The position numbers and the translations under genes were made by a program. DNA of 64,000 bases from Zygnema cylindricum (taxonomy: Eukaryota; Streptophyta; Zygnematophyceae; Zygnematales; Zygnemataceae), in the NCBI GenBank assembly GCA_037447655.1, contig JBBHKE010002921.1:52753-116752 (forward strand), given 5' to 3'. Positions 9,478-20,859 of the stretch are shown one piece after another (position 1 is the stretch's first letter; every line of letters begins with the position of its first letter). Below the pieces are notes generated by a model that did not search any database, was not told where the DNA came from, and saw only the letters and a list, made by a program, of their open reading frames with translations.

Positions 9478-12039
9478 GGGAATTGATCATGACAGTGACT
9501 GTTTTGGTTGCGCACAGTAACTTACGTCATTTTGTCAAAAAATGTACGTTTGAAGTACACATTGGTACAAGTAAAGTATCGTTGAGTCTAAATTTGACGG
9601 TCAATCGGTTTGACAGCTTTGACTTTCAAAAATTGTTTCAACCGCTTAAACTTTTGCCGCGCTTGCGGACGTCGACCGTCATAATAAAATTAGCAATTCC
9701 CACGGCCGGCGGACGTTACGGTGACAAAACTGCGGCAACCACATGTAAATAAAAGTGTTGCAAACAGTCACTTTTTGTCGTTACGTGAGCATCACGGTGA
9801 GAGCACGTTGGATATGAACTTAGGGCAAGGTTCCATTAGGGAAAAAATGACGTTGTTTACTGAAAGCCGTACTGTTTCGTACAGTGCCGTACCAAAGAAA
9901 AAAAAATGTCAGAAAAACAAGGCTACTGAATGAGGGATTTGATTCTCCACGTTTATGGGTGTAAACGTGGACCGTCGGATGCATTATCGGATACGCCGTC
10001 GTCTGACACTTTCAGTTCGCAACAAGTGACCCGGAGTAGGTCAATTCTCAGCGCCTGAACGAATACCGTCGTGCCTCGTGGAAAAGTGAACAAATATCCA
10101 CGACGACCGCCCGACCAGATGGGTACACGTCGCATATGACATGTGCCTTCCGCCAGGGAGGATGCGAGGCCACCGGAAGCCGCAAGAAAATCTTTGACGG
10201 AAGATATTGTTTCACGCTTCTGTGGGTATCCGCTAACCATTCTGACATTTTCGTACGCTTTTACATATCTTACGTTTCGTCCGCCCGTACATATTTAATT
10301 CAATACGTCGTACAAGTCACTTTTTACCTTTCGCTGGTACAAATATGTGGTCACAATTTGCTCTCAGAGATTTTTTGAAGATTACCAGAATCGTATTCAT
10401 CTATTACGTCGAACCAATCAAAATGTGCCACGCAAAACAAATGTCGGTTACTGACCCGACACAATGGAACGATCGCCTCAGTAAACGAATTTTTGACGTT
10501 TACAGAGAGCGCCTAATGGAACAACACTCTTACCCGCAAAATTGAAATTTAGTCGTGTAACCGTTACATTGAACTTAGACGCAAATTGAAATGATTGTTT
10601 CAAACCTCGTTAAACTGAAGTACTGTAAGTCTTGTACGGAAATACCAAAACGCACGAAACGAAATAAACTTTGTACACTATAATAAAACGAACCGGCGTA
10701 AAAATATCAATTGAAATTAAATGAAAAAAATGCGCGTCGTCACGCGCGACGAGATCAAGCCACACTATCTTGGAATCAACATTCTTACATTGACAGCAAA
10801 AATTCGTTTCGTGCGTTTTAATATTTACGTACAAGACTTTTGTACTTTAGTTTAAAGAGGTTTCGCTTCAATTTGCGTCTAAGAGTGTGTCCCCATGTGC
10901 ATAATTAAGGGTTTTTTTTGTCGTTTTCATGTAAAACTTAGCGTCGTACTGCCTAATTTCCAACCGTACGAAGGAATCGCAAATTTGTAGAGTACAATTT
11001 GCGTCACCCTCGAACTTAAGATGTACGAAAAATTGTCGTTTGGTGTTTTTCGACCCACTTCGACGACAAAAAACGTCATCTTCAACCTTATGTTTAAAAC
11101 ACATGCGCCATGTGTTTTAAAACTAGGGATTTTATGTAAACAAATAGGAACACATATTCGCACGTGCCGTAATTTTCGAAGTATTTCACACGATTTTCAA
11201 AGACAAAGGAAAGTACGGAAGTCGCTATGTTTTGTCCGTTTGCATTTAATACGACAAATAAAATTACACAATTTGTTTGGTTTTGTCCGTTTTCGTTCAG
11301 TACAGATTTTTTTTTTGCAGGGTTCTCGAAATTCCGATGCCATTTCACGTCGACCAGACAGGAGACGCAAAGGCAAAGCGCAACTTCTTCAACCGTGAAA
11401 CGGTACAAGGTGGAAGGCGGTACGTTTACAATGTCATGGTAAGACATGCGACGTCACACAAGCAGTTCCAAAAAATAACATCCGACAACACAAATTGTAG
11501 ACGTTGACAACCGTCACAGGTATTGTCGACGTAAACAATCGCCACAAACGTAACTTACGATACGTTCTTACACATAGGGACACTTGAAAAGCGGGTCCGC
11601 CGGATCCGCGCTAAAATACAAAGTAAGTTCGCTAAGTTACAAGTACATGGGGACATACCCTAAGTTTAATGTAACGCTTACACGATTAAGTTTTAATTTT
11701 GCGGCTAAGTGCTCTCATTGTGGAGCTCACGTAAAGACAAAAAGTGTCTGTTTGCAACACTTTTATTTACATGTGGTTGCCGCAGTTTTGTCACCGTAAA
11801 CTTTCGCCGGCCGTGTAAATTGCTAATTTTATTATGACGGTCGACGTCCGCAAGCGCGGCAAAATGTTAAGCGGCTGAAACAATATTTTGAAAGTCAAAG
11901 TTGTCCAACCGATTGACCGTCAAATTTGTACTCAACCGTACTTTATTTAAACCAATATGTACTTCAAACGTACAAATTTTGACAAAGTGACGTAAGTGAC
12001 TGTGCGCAACCATAACAGTCACTGTCATGATCAATTCCC
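9478..12039. mobile_element. Long-inverted-repeat DNA element (L1 copy), 2.56 kb
   Basis: The ends GGGAATTGATCATGACAGTG and its reverse complement begin inverted arms of about 330 bp (9478-9800 and 11715-12039). They are flanked by the 8-bp duplication TAAATGAA (9470-9477 and 12040-12047). The interior contains further short palindromes such as CGTCGTCACGCGCGACG near 10740. No transposase motif was recognised. Two related copies lie at 26.5-30.2 kb. The superfamily is uncertain: 8-bp duplications suit hAT, while long arms suit foldback or Mutator-like elements. Confidence 0.85.
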
Positions 12040-12139
12040 TAAATGAAACAAAGCAAAATCGGTAATAAAATAAGGTCCATTCATTGGAAGTTGAAAATAT
12101 ATACCATTGGAAAATATAGGGGGACTCATGTCTCTCAAG

Positions 12140-12543
12140 TAGTGTTGGGTATCGGGTTAATTCATATCGCGATAATTTCGATATTCGATATATCGAATAT
12201 CGATCGAGCAGATTCCTCGATAAATCGTACCGGGACCAACATAAATTATCGCGATATATATCGCAAAAACTGGGTGTCCGTACAGTCCTAGGAAGGAACA
12301 TCGTACGGAACATCGTACGGATACCCCCCCCCCCCCCCCCCGGCGCGCGCTCGTGGGGGGGGGCGGTTTTGAAAAAAAAAAATCGGGATTTTTTTTAATG
12401 CCTCGATATATTGGCGATACGATATATCGGCGATATATCGCGATGATTTGGTTTTCGATATATCGAAGCGATATATCGATTATCGGGTATCTGAATTCGA
12501 TATATATAGAATATCGGCAAAAGGTCCTCGATACCCAACGCTA
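12140..12543. mobile_element. hAT-type MITE with GATATATCG-rich interior
   Basis: The ends TAGTGTTGGGTATCGGG and CTCGATACCCAACGCTA are inverted. The flanking 8-bp duplication CTCTCAAG is exact (12132-12139 and 12544-12551). The interior is dominated by CGATATATCG-type palindromic words and a poly-C/poly-G hairpin near 12325-12364. A longer copy lies at 26.6 kb and a degenerate copy at 18.9 kb. Non-coding. Confidence 0.88.
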
Positions 12544-12625
12544 CTCTCAAGTACAGATGTAGTTTGGTTTTTGAAGCTGGTTCTACTTAATTTAAACGTT
12601 TATAGCTTTTAGGAATAGTACAGTA

Positions 12626-12842
12626 CACCGTGTATCGCTATTAGTGTTAACAATTTTTTCGCCACTTAAAACATCTGTTATCCGTACACACTTGTCCTAT
12701 TTTCAATTTGAGACTGCCAATCGGAAGCTGAGAATCTTATCTTTCAATCGCCACCGTCAGATTCACAATCCGACAAGTGTGTACGGAGAAAAGATGCATT
12801 AAGTGGCAAAAAAAACATCAACACTAATAATGATTCGCGGTG
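12626..12842. mobile_element. TA-flanked MITE, 217 bp
   Basis: The left end CACCGTGTATCGCTATTAG and right end CTAATAATGATTCGCGGTG are inverted and flanked by TA on both sides (12624-12625, 12843-12844). The next segment TTTTTTCGCCACTTAAAACATC is also inverted at the right end, so most of the element folds into a hairpin. TA duplication and inverted ends fit a Tc1/mariner-type origin. Confidence 0.85.
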
Positions 12843-13159
12843 TACTGTAGTGGAAACACAACTTTGATCGAACGGTTTGAATTAAACTTGTAAAGTTAAA
12901 GTCGACCCATACAATTTTAGGGTAGTGCAATTATTTACACGCTACAGTACAGTGCAGTTCTGTACCTTCATTTATCGGTCTCGTATCGTTAAAGATAATT
13001 CAAACTTTGCATTATCAATGCCAATTGTTATCAACCAAAATGATACGGCTCTGTGTTAAACGGGTCTGTCCGTACACCTAATTGTTTGTACACCATAAGT
13101 ACGAGTATGCTTGTCAATATAGACAACGTTTCCGCAGCTCGTTACGCGCACAAATACTA

Positions 13160-13358
13160 CACCGTGAATCGTTATTAGCCTTATGTACGCTATATCGGCA
13201 CCCCAAATTTTTGACATTGATACCTTAAATATAATAAATTACACTATTTAAGGACGTGTAACATAATCTGCCACGTATCCTGGCACTAAATTAGAATGAA
13301 TGACGCTAATTTTTTCTTTACACTAATAATTTCTATACGCTAATAACGATTCAAGGTG
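13160..13358. mobile_element. TA-flanked MITE, 199 bp, different interior
   Basis: The left end CACCGTGAATCGTTATTAG is flanked by TA; the right end ACGATTCAAGGTG is followed by TA. The left arm (CTATATCGGCACCCC and onward) is shared with the element at 32,328-32,881, not with the 12.6-kb MITE. The same terminal sequence therefore serves several unrelated interiors. Confidence 0.8.
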
Positions 13359-14046
13359 TAGCCGACAAAAAAGGAGAGTTGTCCTTTTATTTTTTTGACG
13401 GCGCTACCAATATCCGCTGCAGATTTTCTGTACCTTCATCAATTTTAGATCGAAGCCGTCCGTTAAGATTTGCTTAACGTACAGTTGAAGTCATATCGCA
13501 CCCGTGTGTGACAAGCTCTTCCTTTTTGTCGTTTGTACCTGAAATGACGTAGGGAAATACTTATGAAGCCTTTTTACAGAAGAAACACAAATTATTTTAG
13601 GGCTTGTTAACTTTTCTTTATACCGTACGCCCGACGTACAGCCGCATCCATCTATTCCGTTCGATGATACTTCAATCTTTTTCCACGTACACTTTTTTGC
13701 CGTCGAGCAGTTTACGATTATTTCGCTGCCCCTAAGAGAGATTCCAGCTCTCTCATTGGACAAATCCATTCTCAGCCCCCTACTCATCCAATCGCGACTA
13801 AATTAAAAGAGTAATGCGAGTGGCTGCCTTTGCCTCCTCAGGATTTCTTTGGCCAATAAGATCCGTCCGTCCGGATAAGCACCTGCCAGTCAGCCATTTG
13901 GTTGACAACTTTACCGCCGCATCTCCTTCAAATTTTTGAAGCTCCTGCTCAGTAATCAAGAGAAAAAGACTTTTTTCTCTCATTTATCCTTAAGAAAGAT
14001 ATTGCAATCTCTCATTCCAAGAATCATTTCATTTCCATCCTTTCTG
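13359..14046 (+). promoter_or_regulatory. psaE upstream region and probable leader exon
   Basis: No gene recognised. A CCAAT (13853-13857) and an I-box-like GATAAG (13874-13879) lie upstream of a pyrimidine-rich stretch around 13970-14046, which probably forms the first untranslated exon. No TATA box is evident. TATA-less, initiator-type promoters are known for nuclear photosystem I genes, so this fits, but the start site is inferred. Confidence 0.35.
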
Positions 14047-14694
14047 GTAAGCACCAGACTCTCTGTCTTTCTTCATTTTTTTGTTAACTTCGATTTTTTT
14101 CTGCAATAGTATTCTACTGCTTCTGTCGCTGCGTATGCTCTTGTATTATTTTTTTTCTTTTTATTCTTTTTATTCTTGTAAGACGTAAGTTTTTTAAATG
14201 TCTAATAATAAAAGAACATTTGCTGCCAAGTGTCTACCATTTCTTCTGGATTCTTTTTCGCCGGTTTTAAACTTGTAGAATTCCTTACCTTAATTTTCAC
14301 CTGCATTTTTTCACCTTAATGTTGTCACTTGCATTTTCCTAGGCTATGTAACAAGTGCATTTTTTCTCCTAAAACGACATTTTTTCACTTATGCATTAAT
14401 TATATTTTGCCTGATTCAGTCGGTTATTCACTGGTATTACTTATTGCAATATATGTAGCCTCAACCATTTGCCTGCATCCTCTTTTGTCTCCTTAACCTT
14501 CATTCACTCAGTTAAGGCTCCATACGTAAGTCACTCACTCTATTTAGTAATTCGCACGTATTAAACGCTACATTTCTTTCAAAAGTAAAAACTGAGCCTT
14601 TTTTTAAATGCTAATCCAAGCCTCCTACCAAGCCGTACTTCATACAACTTGTACTGCTTAGCTCATATTTCTACTTCCCGATTTTATTTTGCAG
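14047..14694 (+). other. Probable psaE 5'-UTR intron
   Basis: A good donor TTTCTG|GTAAGC at 14047 and acceptor TTATTTTGCAG ending at 14694 bracket T-rich, intron-like DNA. They leave a short leader from 14695 to the psaE ATG at 14730. Leader introns are common in highly expressed plant genes. The inference rests on splice-site quality only. Confidence 0.45.
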
Positions 14695-14729
14695 CTTCTC
14701 TCTAGAAATATCAATTAGCCGAAGCAGCA

Positions 14730-15741
14730 ATGGCCGCCACCGCAGCCTCCACTTTTGTCGGCTCTGTCGCCGCAGCTGCCCCCGTGGCTGGATTCTCTAG
14801 CATTGTCCCCACACGTGTGAGCTGCAGGCCCTCCGTCGCACCTCTACGATCCGTACGATTTGTCGTTCGCGCAGAGGAGGCTGCTGCCCCCCCTGCCCCC
14901 AAGCCAGTCGTTGGACCCAAGCGTGGATCGCAGGTGAGATTTGTGATCAGTTCTAGGGCGAGTACTTAGACTTATTTTTCATTTTTTGGTGATTTTAGCT
15001 ACTGTGACTGCGATTTTGCTTCTCCAATTTTGTCTAGGATTGACTTAGTTATGACTCATTTGTTGCAACTTCACTGTTTTACATACTGCTATTACCTACT
15101 TATTTGTGTGACTGTCACATTTTTGCTGTTTTTATTCACTTCACTATTCACTATTCCCTATTATTCGGTCACTTTTTGTTTGTGACAGTTATCCTTCCAC
15201 TGGCTCGTTCTTTCTTTTGCTTACGTTTTAGCTCCTTTCTTATCGTTTTGTCCTATGTCATGTTAGGGTTCAGGTTTTGTATTCTTTTCTTATTGTAAAG
15301 CTGAAACTGAATGGTTTGTAATGGTTTTTCAGGTCAAGATCCTCAGACGCGAGTCATACTGGTACAATGACACCGGAAAGGTCGTCTCTGTTGACCAGGT
15401 AATTTCATCTTCCTATTTTTCTTTGCTTTTTCCATATTTATTTTTGTCTGAACTCATTCATATGCTTTCATGGGCACTGTATGATGCTACTTTTGTCTAG
15501 TAAAGCTAATGTAACTTGTAACGCCATGTTCACTTTTTCGAACTTCATTTTCCGTCCAAACCTAACGTTTCTTCCAAATTTTTTTAGTGCGAACCTTCTT
15601 TTGTGCTGATTTTTCTTCACTTCGTACTTTTCGTTTTTGCAGTCTGGAATTAGATACCCAGTGGTGGTCCGATTCGATAAAGTGAACTACGCCGGAGTCT
15701 CCACAAACAACTACGCCCTTGATGAGGTCGAGGAGTTGTAA
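14730..15741 (+). CDS. psaE: Photosystem I reaction centre subunit IV (PsaE), chloroplast precursor
   Basis: PsaE is a small stromal subunit of photosystem I that helps dock ferredoxin and supports cyclic electron flow. Three coding exons are joined by GT-AG introns in phase 0: 14730-14933, 15333-15398 and 15643-15741, stop TAA, 122 residues. Residues 1 to about 47 form an Ala/Ser/Val-rich transit peptide with the likely cleavage region RFVVRAEE. A Pro/Ala-rich linker follows, then the SH3-like fold starting at [19 protein letters not shown]. The conserved core [20 protein letters not shown] ends the protein. The ATG sits in GCAATGGCC, a good plant context. Length and all core motifs are normal for the family, and nothing is broken. 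Confidence 0.97.
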
Positions 15742-17246
15742 ATTTCAGAGTAGTTTACTAGAATTTGCTTGTAGACAGATTTTTAATCTGGATATGTTCA
15801 TTTAATTTCAAAATTTGTAACCTAAAAAAACACGGTAGTAAGCGATAACAGAAATTGCAAATGCCAATTTCCAGCTAAACTTTTGCCTCCTTTTTGATGA
15901 GTTTTTGAGGCTTACTATGGTGAATAGATGACCTGTTTGAGTAGGAAAGAGATAGTCATCCCATCTTTGGAGATGTTTAGGGAGAGATTACTTGTTATGA
16001 CCTTCTTGGGACTTCCATGCAAAATATGAAACTGTTTATGCCCTTTTTTATCCTAATCTTGGAGTTTTTTGTGAGAATCTAAATGTTGACTGGCTCTGAA
16101 TTACTTGCCTATGGACTTGATTTGAAGATAAATGATTTTGGACGTGAAATAATTCTACCTATCTATATTGAATTTTGGCTCTTTTGCCTACAGAATTTTT
16201 GTAATTTAGTAATATCTGAACAAAGTGATTAATGCTTCCTAACTTTAAAGTAACTGAAAAATCAAAAATCATTTTTCTGAAGCTGCCAATTGCACACAAG
16301 CGCAATTGATTTGTTTTAAGAAGCTTTTTCTTAATTTCAGAAATATTTAGTGAACTGCAAAATAGGACGGATAACATTTTGGAACTTAAAAAATCCAAGT
16401 TAGTTCCATGTGAAGAGGCTGTAAACTGCGTAAGAATCAAAGTTGCAACAATTTATAAAGAACCATACCTTATCATATAATATAGTTGACTACCAGAGGA
16501 AATTTTAGTATAATGATAAGTCAAAAAAGGACAGTTAATTTTAGATTGTCATGATCACCAGAAGCCGATGATGGAATAGCAGACCAAATTCTTTCAGTGT
16601 TCAGTTGGCAGTTTCCATTTTCTTTTCTTGTAATTTGAATGTATGTGAATTAAATCTGTATATACCAGCCTAAACAACCCACTCAAATCTGTATGTGGGA
16701 GATATATATATACAATAACCACTTCAAAGGAATTGACCAAAACCATAACATTGTACCCAATAAACTGTCAAAAGACAGGACATATCGTTTACATTAGACC
16801 AAAAGGGCCACAGAAGGTACAATTGTAATGTGGACTTGACAAACTTGTACCACCACATACACCTCTTTTATACAAATCCTATGTTCCAATGAGGCCGCCT
16901 TAATAAATAATATTTACTACTATATTATACAATATATTATGTAGTATAATAAATACTCCTAAAAAATCTATTTCCACATTACAATAAAAATGATAACAAG
17001 TCTTTCATCGTTTTCAAACCAAACCCATTTACAATCTTTCAAGTGTTTTGATCACACACTTCTATGAATAAAGTCCTTGGCAACTGTTTTCTAGGTTTTT
17101 TTTTTTTTTTTTTTTGTTTTACATTGCCCTGCTTGTAGTATTTCAGTTTTGGCCATGCCATCCATTTTGTACCCCTGGACTCATGGTTTACCATCGCGCT
17201 TTTTAATTCACTCTGCGATTATATCTTCTCTACTGATGAAGTTCAC
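15742..17246. other. Intergenic DNA between psaE and the F-box gene
   Basis: No supportable gene. The first 100 bases must hold the psaE 3' UTR. From about 16800 the sequence lies 3' of the minus-strand F-box gene and is partly shared with the duplicate near 23450-23560 (both carry ACTTGACAAACTTGTACCAC). A poly-T tract of about 20 bases lies near 17098. Confidence 0.5.
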
Positions 17247-18311
17247 TTAATTATTACGAACTCGTCGAAGTACAAACGAGTCGACATAAAGACCTGCCTT
17301 GTAATTCACATCCTTAACCTCCATGAGCTGCAAACCCAGATCAAGAAATCCAGCCTCTCCCTCCCTCCCATCCTCTCTCGCCTTTACATCTTCTCTCCCA
17401 ATTGTGACTTCTCCAACGACAACTTCAGTCCATTCTCCTCTCGAACACTCAGAAATACCGTCACTTGTCACTTTAAACGCCACTTTTGTTTTATCTGTAG
17501 CTTCGCCATCCCTATACCGCGTAACTTTACTATTAGCTTTATCTCTACTTTTCCATCTAAAATTTATCCCTCTCGCTGTTCCGGGATCAGAGGGAGCCAA
17601 CGGAGGAGATTCCGTATCACTCACATAGAAAGGATTGTCAACAGAATCCCTGGCCAATCTCCAAAAACATATATATTTCCCCATGGGAAGAAAGCAGGAA
17701 ATCCTCCCTTTGATTTGAAACCAACAAACGTCGAGAAGATGAGCAGTTTTTGTAAAAGTTGCTTTAGGGATTCCATTTTCCATCCACCAATACTGTGGAT
17801 CATCTCCCCATATAACAGTCAAATTTTCGACAACGGAAGCGTAAAACACAAAGTCTCCGGAAATTTTGTCGATTTCAATTTTTTGTCGTCCTTCGTTGAT
17901 GAATAATCCTTTGGTCAAAACACGATAAGCACTCCGAAATTTTAGGGTTTCTGGATCATAGAATAAGGAATCATTAATTAATGAATCGGTATCTTCCAAG
18001 CACTTATATTCCTTCAAAACATGAGAAATTCCCGAAGGTAAAAAGGATTCCCAAACTGTGTTTGACAGGGAAGCTTCAGCAAATGATTTTGAAACAGACG
18101 CTAAACGACAAACGTCAGCAGGTGAAGTAAACGACAAAATAAGTGACAAACAGTTATGGTCAAGGTCAGTCAAAGCTGCGGCTGGATAAGAAACGCCTGA
18201 TATTTTTCCCTCTCGTAGCTTAGTTTTTGATTCTTCTTCTGGTAGTGAGTTTGATACTGATTCTAATTTTGAATCTGATTTTAAATCCGATTTTGAAATA
18301 GGAGGAGCCAT
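17247..18311 (-). CDS. F-box protein with PP2-like (phloem lectin-type) domain
   Basis: F-box/PP2 proteins act as substrate receptors of SCF ubiquitin ligases; the PP2 domain is lectin-like and can bind glycans. The start chosen is the ATG at 18311 in GCCATGG, giving 354 residues; the frame stays open 33 codons further upstream without looking like a protein. After a Ser/Lys/Glu-rich N-terminus the F-box lies at about residues 48-91 (LSLILSFTSPADVCRLASVS, then NTVWESFLPS). The PP2-like region spans about 150-350, with VIWGDDPQYWW near 167-176, LLDVCWFQIKGRI near 192-204 and a late GEWTEVVVGEVTIG. It is a single exon with no internal stop. Charged inserts near 255-275 and 308-320 are longer than usual. 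A decayed duplicate lies 6 kb downstream on the plus axis. Confidence 0.88.
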   Translation of the reverse strand: MAPPISKSDLKSDSKLESVSNSLPEEESKTKLREGKISGVSYPAAALTDLDHNCLSLILSFTSPADVCRLASVSKSFAEASLSNTVWESFLPSGISHVLKEYKCLEDTDSLINDSLFYDPETLKFRSAYRVLTKGLFINEGRQKIEIDKISGDFVFYASVVENLTVIWGDDPQYWWMENGIPKATFTKTAHLLDVCWFQIKGRISCFLPMGKYICFWRLARDSVDNPFYVSDTESPPLAPSDPGTARGINFRWKSRDKANSKVTRYRDGEATDKTKVAFKVTSDGISECSRGEWTEVVVGEVTIGREDVKAREDGREGEAGFLDLGLQLMEVKDVNYKAGLYVDSFVLRRVRNN

Positions 18312-18718
18312 GGCTCCTGGCTCAATATTTTTCCAGATTCTTTGTTTTTCCTTTAAAAAAAGGAAGGAAACAAAAACTTTAACTGAAGGTCTCCTCCTTT
18401 TTTCAGTCACTCTTCAATACATGCCAATCTAAAATATAAAGAAGAAAGGAGGAAATGTGACGCTAAATAAGTAGAGCAACAGGGGCCACTCAGAAAAAAA
18501 AAAACAAAAACAAAGTGTAAAACTGAAGTGCTCGGGTGCAGTGTGACGTTACCAACTCGAGCTTTTCCTGCTGCGGTGTATGCCACGTGGCAATACATGT
18601 AACACGTGGTTCTACATATTAATTCCTGAAAGAGTACTGTGCAGATTCTGCAGCGTTTCTTTGCGACAACTGTAGCAGCTCAGCTTGAAACGTGCTACAC
18701 TGCAATCCATTTTTAGCA

Positions 18719-18926
18719 CACCGTGTATCGCTATTAACAATGTTTTCGCCACATAAAACATCTTTTTTCCGTACACACTTGTCCAATTTTCAATTTGAGA
18801 CCGCCAATCGGAAGCTGAGAATGTTCTTTTCATTCGCTACGGTCAGGTCTACAATCTGACATGTGTGTACGGAGAAAAGATGTTTGAAGCGAGAAAAAAA
18901 CATTAACACTAATAGCGATTCACGGT
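18719..18926. mobile_element. TA-type MITE, about 208 bp
   Basis: The left end CACCGTGTATCGCTATTA and right end CTAATAGCGATTCACGGT are inverted. The interior is the same as in the 12.6-kb MITE (GTTTTCGCCACATAAAACATC arm, TCCGTACACACTTGTC). Flanking TA is degenerate at the left. It lies just upstream of the F-box gene, beyond a shared segment that also occurs 5' of the pseudogene copy. Confidence 0.78.
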
Positions 18927-18931
18927 ATTAT

Positions 18932-19193
18932 TGTTGTGTATCGGTATAATTTTTATCGTGACATATTCGATATTCAATATAGTCCCATCGCTCTATTTGT
19001 TTTTTATTGTAGTTTTTCAGTTTTGGCTATGCCACCCCTTTTGTACCCTGGACTCAGATGGGTTACCATCGTTCTTTTTAATTTATCCTGCCCTTTCTTC
19101 TTCTCTTAATATATTCGGACGATATATCGATTATGGCTAATTGAAAAAAAGACACATATCGAATATCGGCAAGAGGCTCTCGATACACAAACT
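18932..19193. mobile_element. Degenerate hAT-type MITE
   Basis: GTTGTGTATCGGTAT at the left and CTCTCGATACACAAAC at the right are inverted. The interior contains GATATATCG words as in the 12.1- and 26.6-kb elements. Target duplications are not clear, so the limits are approximate. Confidence 0.5.
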
Positions 19194-19829
19194 AATTTTA
19201 TGAGCAAAGTAGGGCTCTTGCGATGCATCGGGTGAGAGAATATATTAACGAGGTTGATTAAGGTTATTTCCCCTTTTTCCTTTTTTTTTTTTTTGGGATT
19301 TTGATCCGGAGTTTGAAAGATTATTGGTTTGGTGTTCTTATTTTTGGCGTTTTCCCTTGAATTGGTTTTGGTGGTTTGTTTATTAAAGGATTTTTAAGGA
19401 CCCTTTAATAACTTTTCTTTGTATTTTTTTAAGACATGGGTTGTGATTAGACAAAAGGATATATTTTGGCATTTTGTTGGGATACTTTTTTAATAAAGAA
19501 GGAAATTATCAAATGGCATCTGTATGTGTTTATTTTACTGACGTTTTACGGTCCTAAAGACTGTTTGTCAAAAAAACTTGAAGGTAAATAAAATCATGAA
19601 TCACAAATTATTTCAAATTCTTCCTTCATTTTCTCACAGGATTCTTGATTCATCTCTCCCGGCGGTAGAAAGTCTTGTTTCGTCTTTCATAAAAAAAAAC
19701 TAATTAAATTCAATTATTATTCACACTATTACCGCGATCGTCTATCAATGGTGATTTTGACAAGTAACAACAACATTATCTACACTAATCTTGTGAAATG
19801 AATCAGTTGGTTCCCTTGTTAGTTCGCAG
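19194..19829. other. T-rich intergenic stretch
   Basis: No gene recognised. It could hold intron sequence upstream of the AlkB-like exon remnant, but no matching upstream exons (for example one with the iron-binding HxD) were found. Confidence 0.4.
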
Positions 19830-20087
19830 GAAAAAGACGAATTGTCTAGTCTCCAACGAGGTGTGCCAGTTGTCTCATTCTCATTACCAGATTTATTTTA
19901 CTTTAAAGAAAGGAACTCTGAAGGTAAAAACTACTCTCGTGTTGTCGTCTGGCGATGTACTCATTTTTGGTGGACTAGCCAGAAAAATAGTTTTCCATGG
20001 AACTTCAAAAGTACATTCGAAAACGACTCCTCATTGGTTGATCCGAGCCACAGGCTCGCGACCGGGAAGTTGAAACTTCACATTTTG
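19830..20087 (+). pseudogene. AlkB-type 2-oxoglutarate/Fe(II) dioxygenase exon remnant
   Basis: AlkB proteins demethylate damaged or modified nucleic acids. After an acceptor-like TTCGCAG at 19829, the first frame gives DELSSLQRGVPVVSFSLPD, like the AlkB segment after the HxD motif. The conserved SSGDVLIFGG and VFHGT (iron-binding His) then appear one frame over, from about 19920, followed by TTPHWLIRATGSRPG with the 2-oxoglutarate-binding Arg. The final GKLKLHI-like strand needs a third frame. Two frameshifts in 260 bases and no recognisable other exons point to a pseudogene fragment. The family match is by motif memory only. Confidence 0.6.
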
Positions 20088-20264
20088 TCTAGCTGCAGAT
20101 TGATTATTCCTCGCTTTTTTTTGTCACAACATTTTTTTTGTATAATTCTTTTTGTTGTACAATTATTTCTTTTTACCATTTTTTTTTGTACAATTTTTTT
20201 TTTTGTACAAACACTTTCCTTTGTACAAATGGAGAGGATTAAAATGTATTGGAGTTTTCTTTGT

Positions 20265-20455
20265 TTTTTCTGGCACAAATCGGGAGGAGTCTTATAGACT
20301 GGATTTCTCTTAAATTGTTTTTGGTAGAAATGGGGAGGAGTCTAAAATTTTGGGTTGCTTTTTTTTTGTTTTTTGACAAATCGGGAGGAGTCTAATTGTT
20401 TGGGTTTTTCTCCATTTTTTTTCTCTTTTTTGGTACAAATCGGCAGTCAATAATT
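20265..20455 (+). repeat. Degenerate tandem repeat around AAATCGGGAGGAGTC
   Basis: GGCACAAATCGGGAGGAGTC, GGTAGAAATGGGGAGGAGTC and GACAAATCGGGAGGAGTC recur at intervals of about 55-65 bases, separated by T-rich sequence. A fourth, weaker unit GGTACAAATCGGCAGTC ends the array. No function recognised. Confidence 0.7.
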
Positions 20456-20859
20456 TGTCAGATGGTAGCTTTTTGTAAAATTGGGTTTTTATGTTGGTTT
20501 ACAGATCTCTAATATGGTGTGGATGGAGACGACCCGAGAGTGATAATTGGTGTGTTGTAAAAACTTTTACAGGTGACTTTCCTATGTTACATCGAGGTTC
20601 ATTTTTTTGGATTTTATATTTTTTTTCAATTTACGCATCTTCCTTTCACTATAATCGTGGACTCCATTCTTAATGTAGACAAAGAGACTAGCATCATTAT
20701 GAATAGGACAAAATTAATCAATGACGTGACCGTTGTCACAAATATTTTCACGGATATCACCGACAAGTAACTCACGAGGATGCAATGAGGGACTTTCTCA
20801 GGAAACTCACAACCGTAGTCCAAAGGATCCCGAAGCAATTATATACCTTCGAATCTATA

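Noticed and set aside
11094-11447. 117-codon minus and 125-codon plus frames as transposase candidates
   Set aside because: They overlap each other, lack any DDE-type motif and lie in a non-autonomous element; kept only as a weak finding for one sub-segment.
13491-13787. 98-codon minus frame upstream of psaE
   Set aside because: No recognisable motif, and it lies where the psaE promoter is expected.
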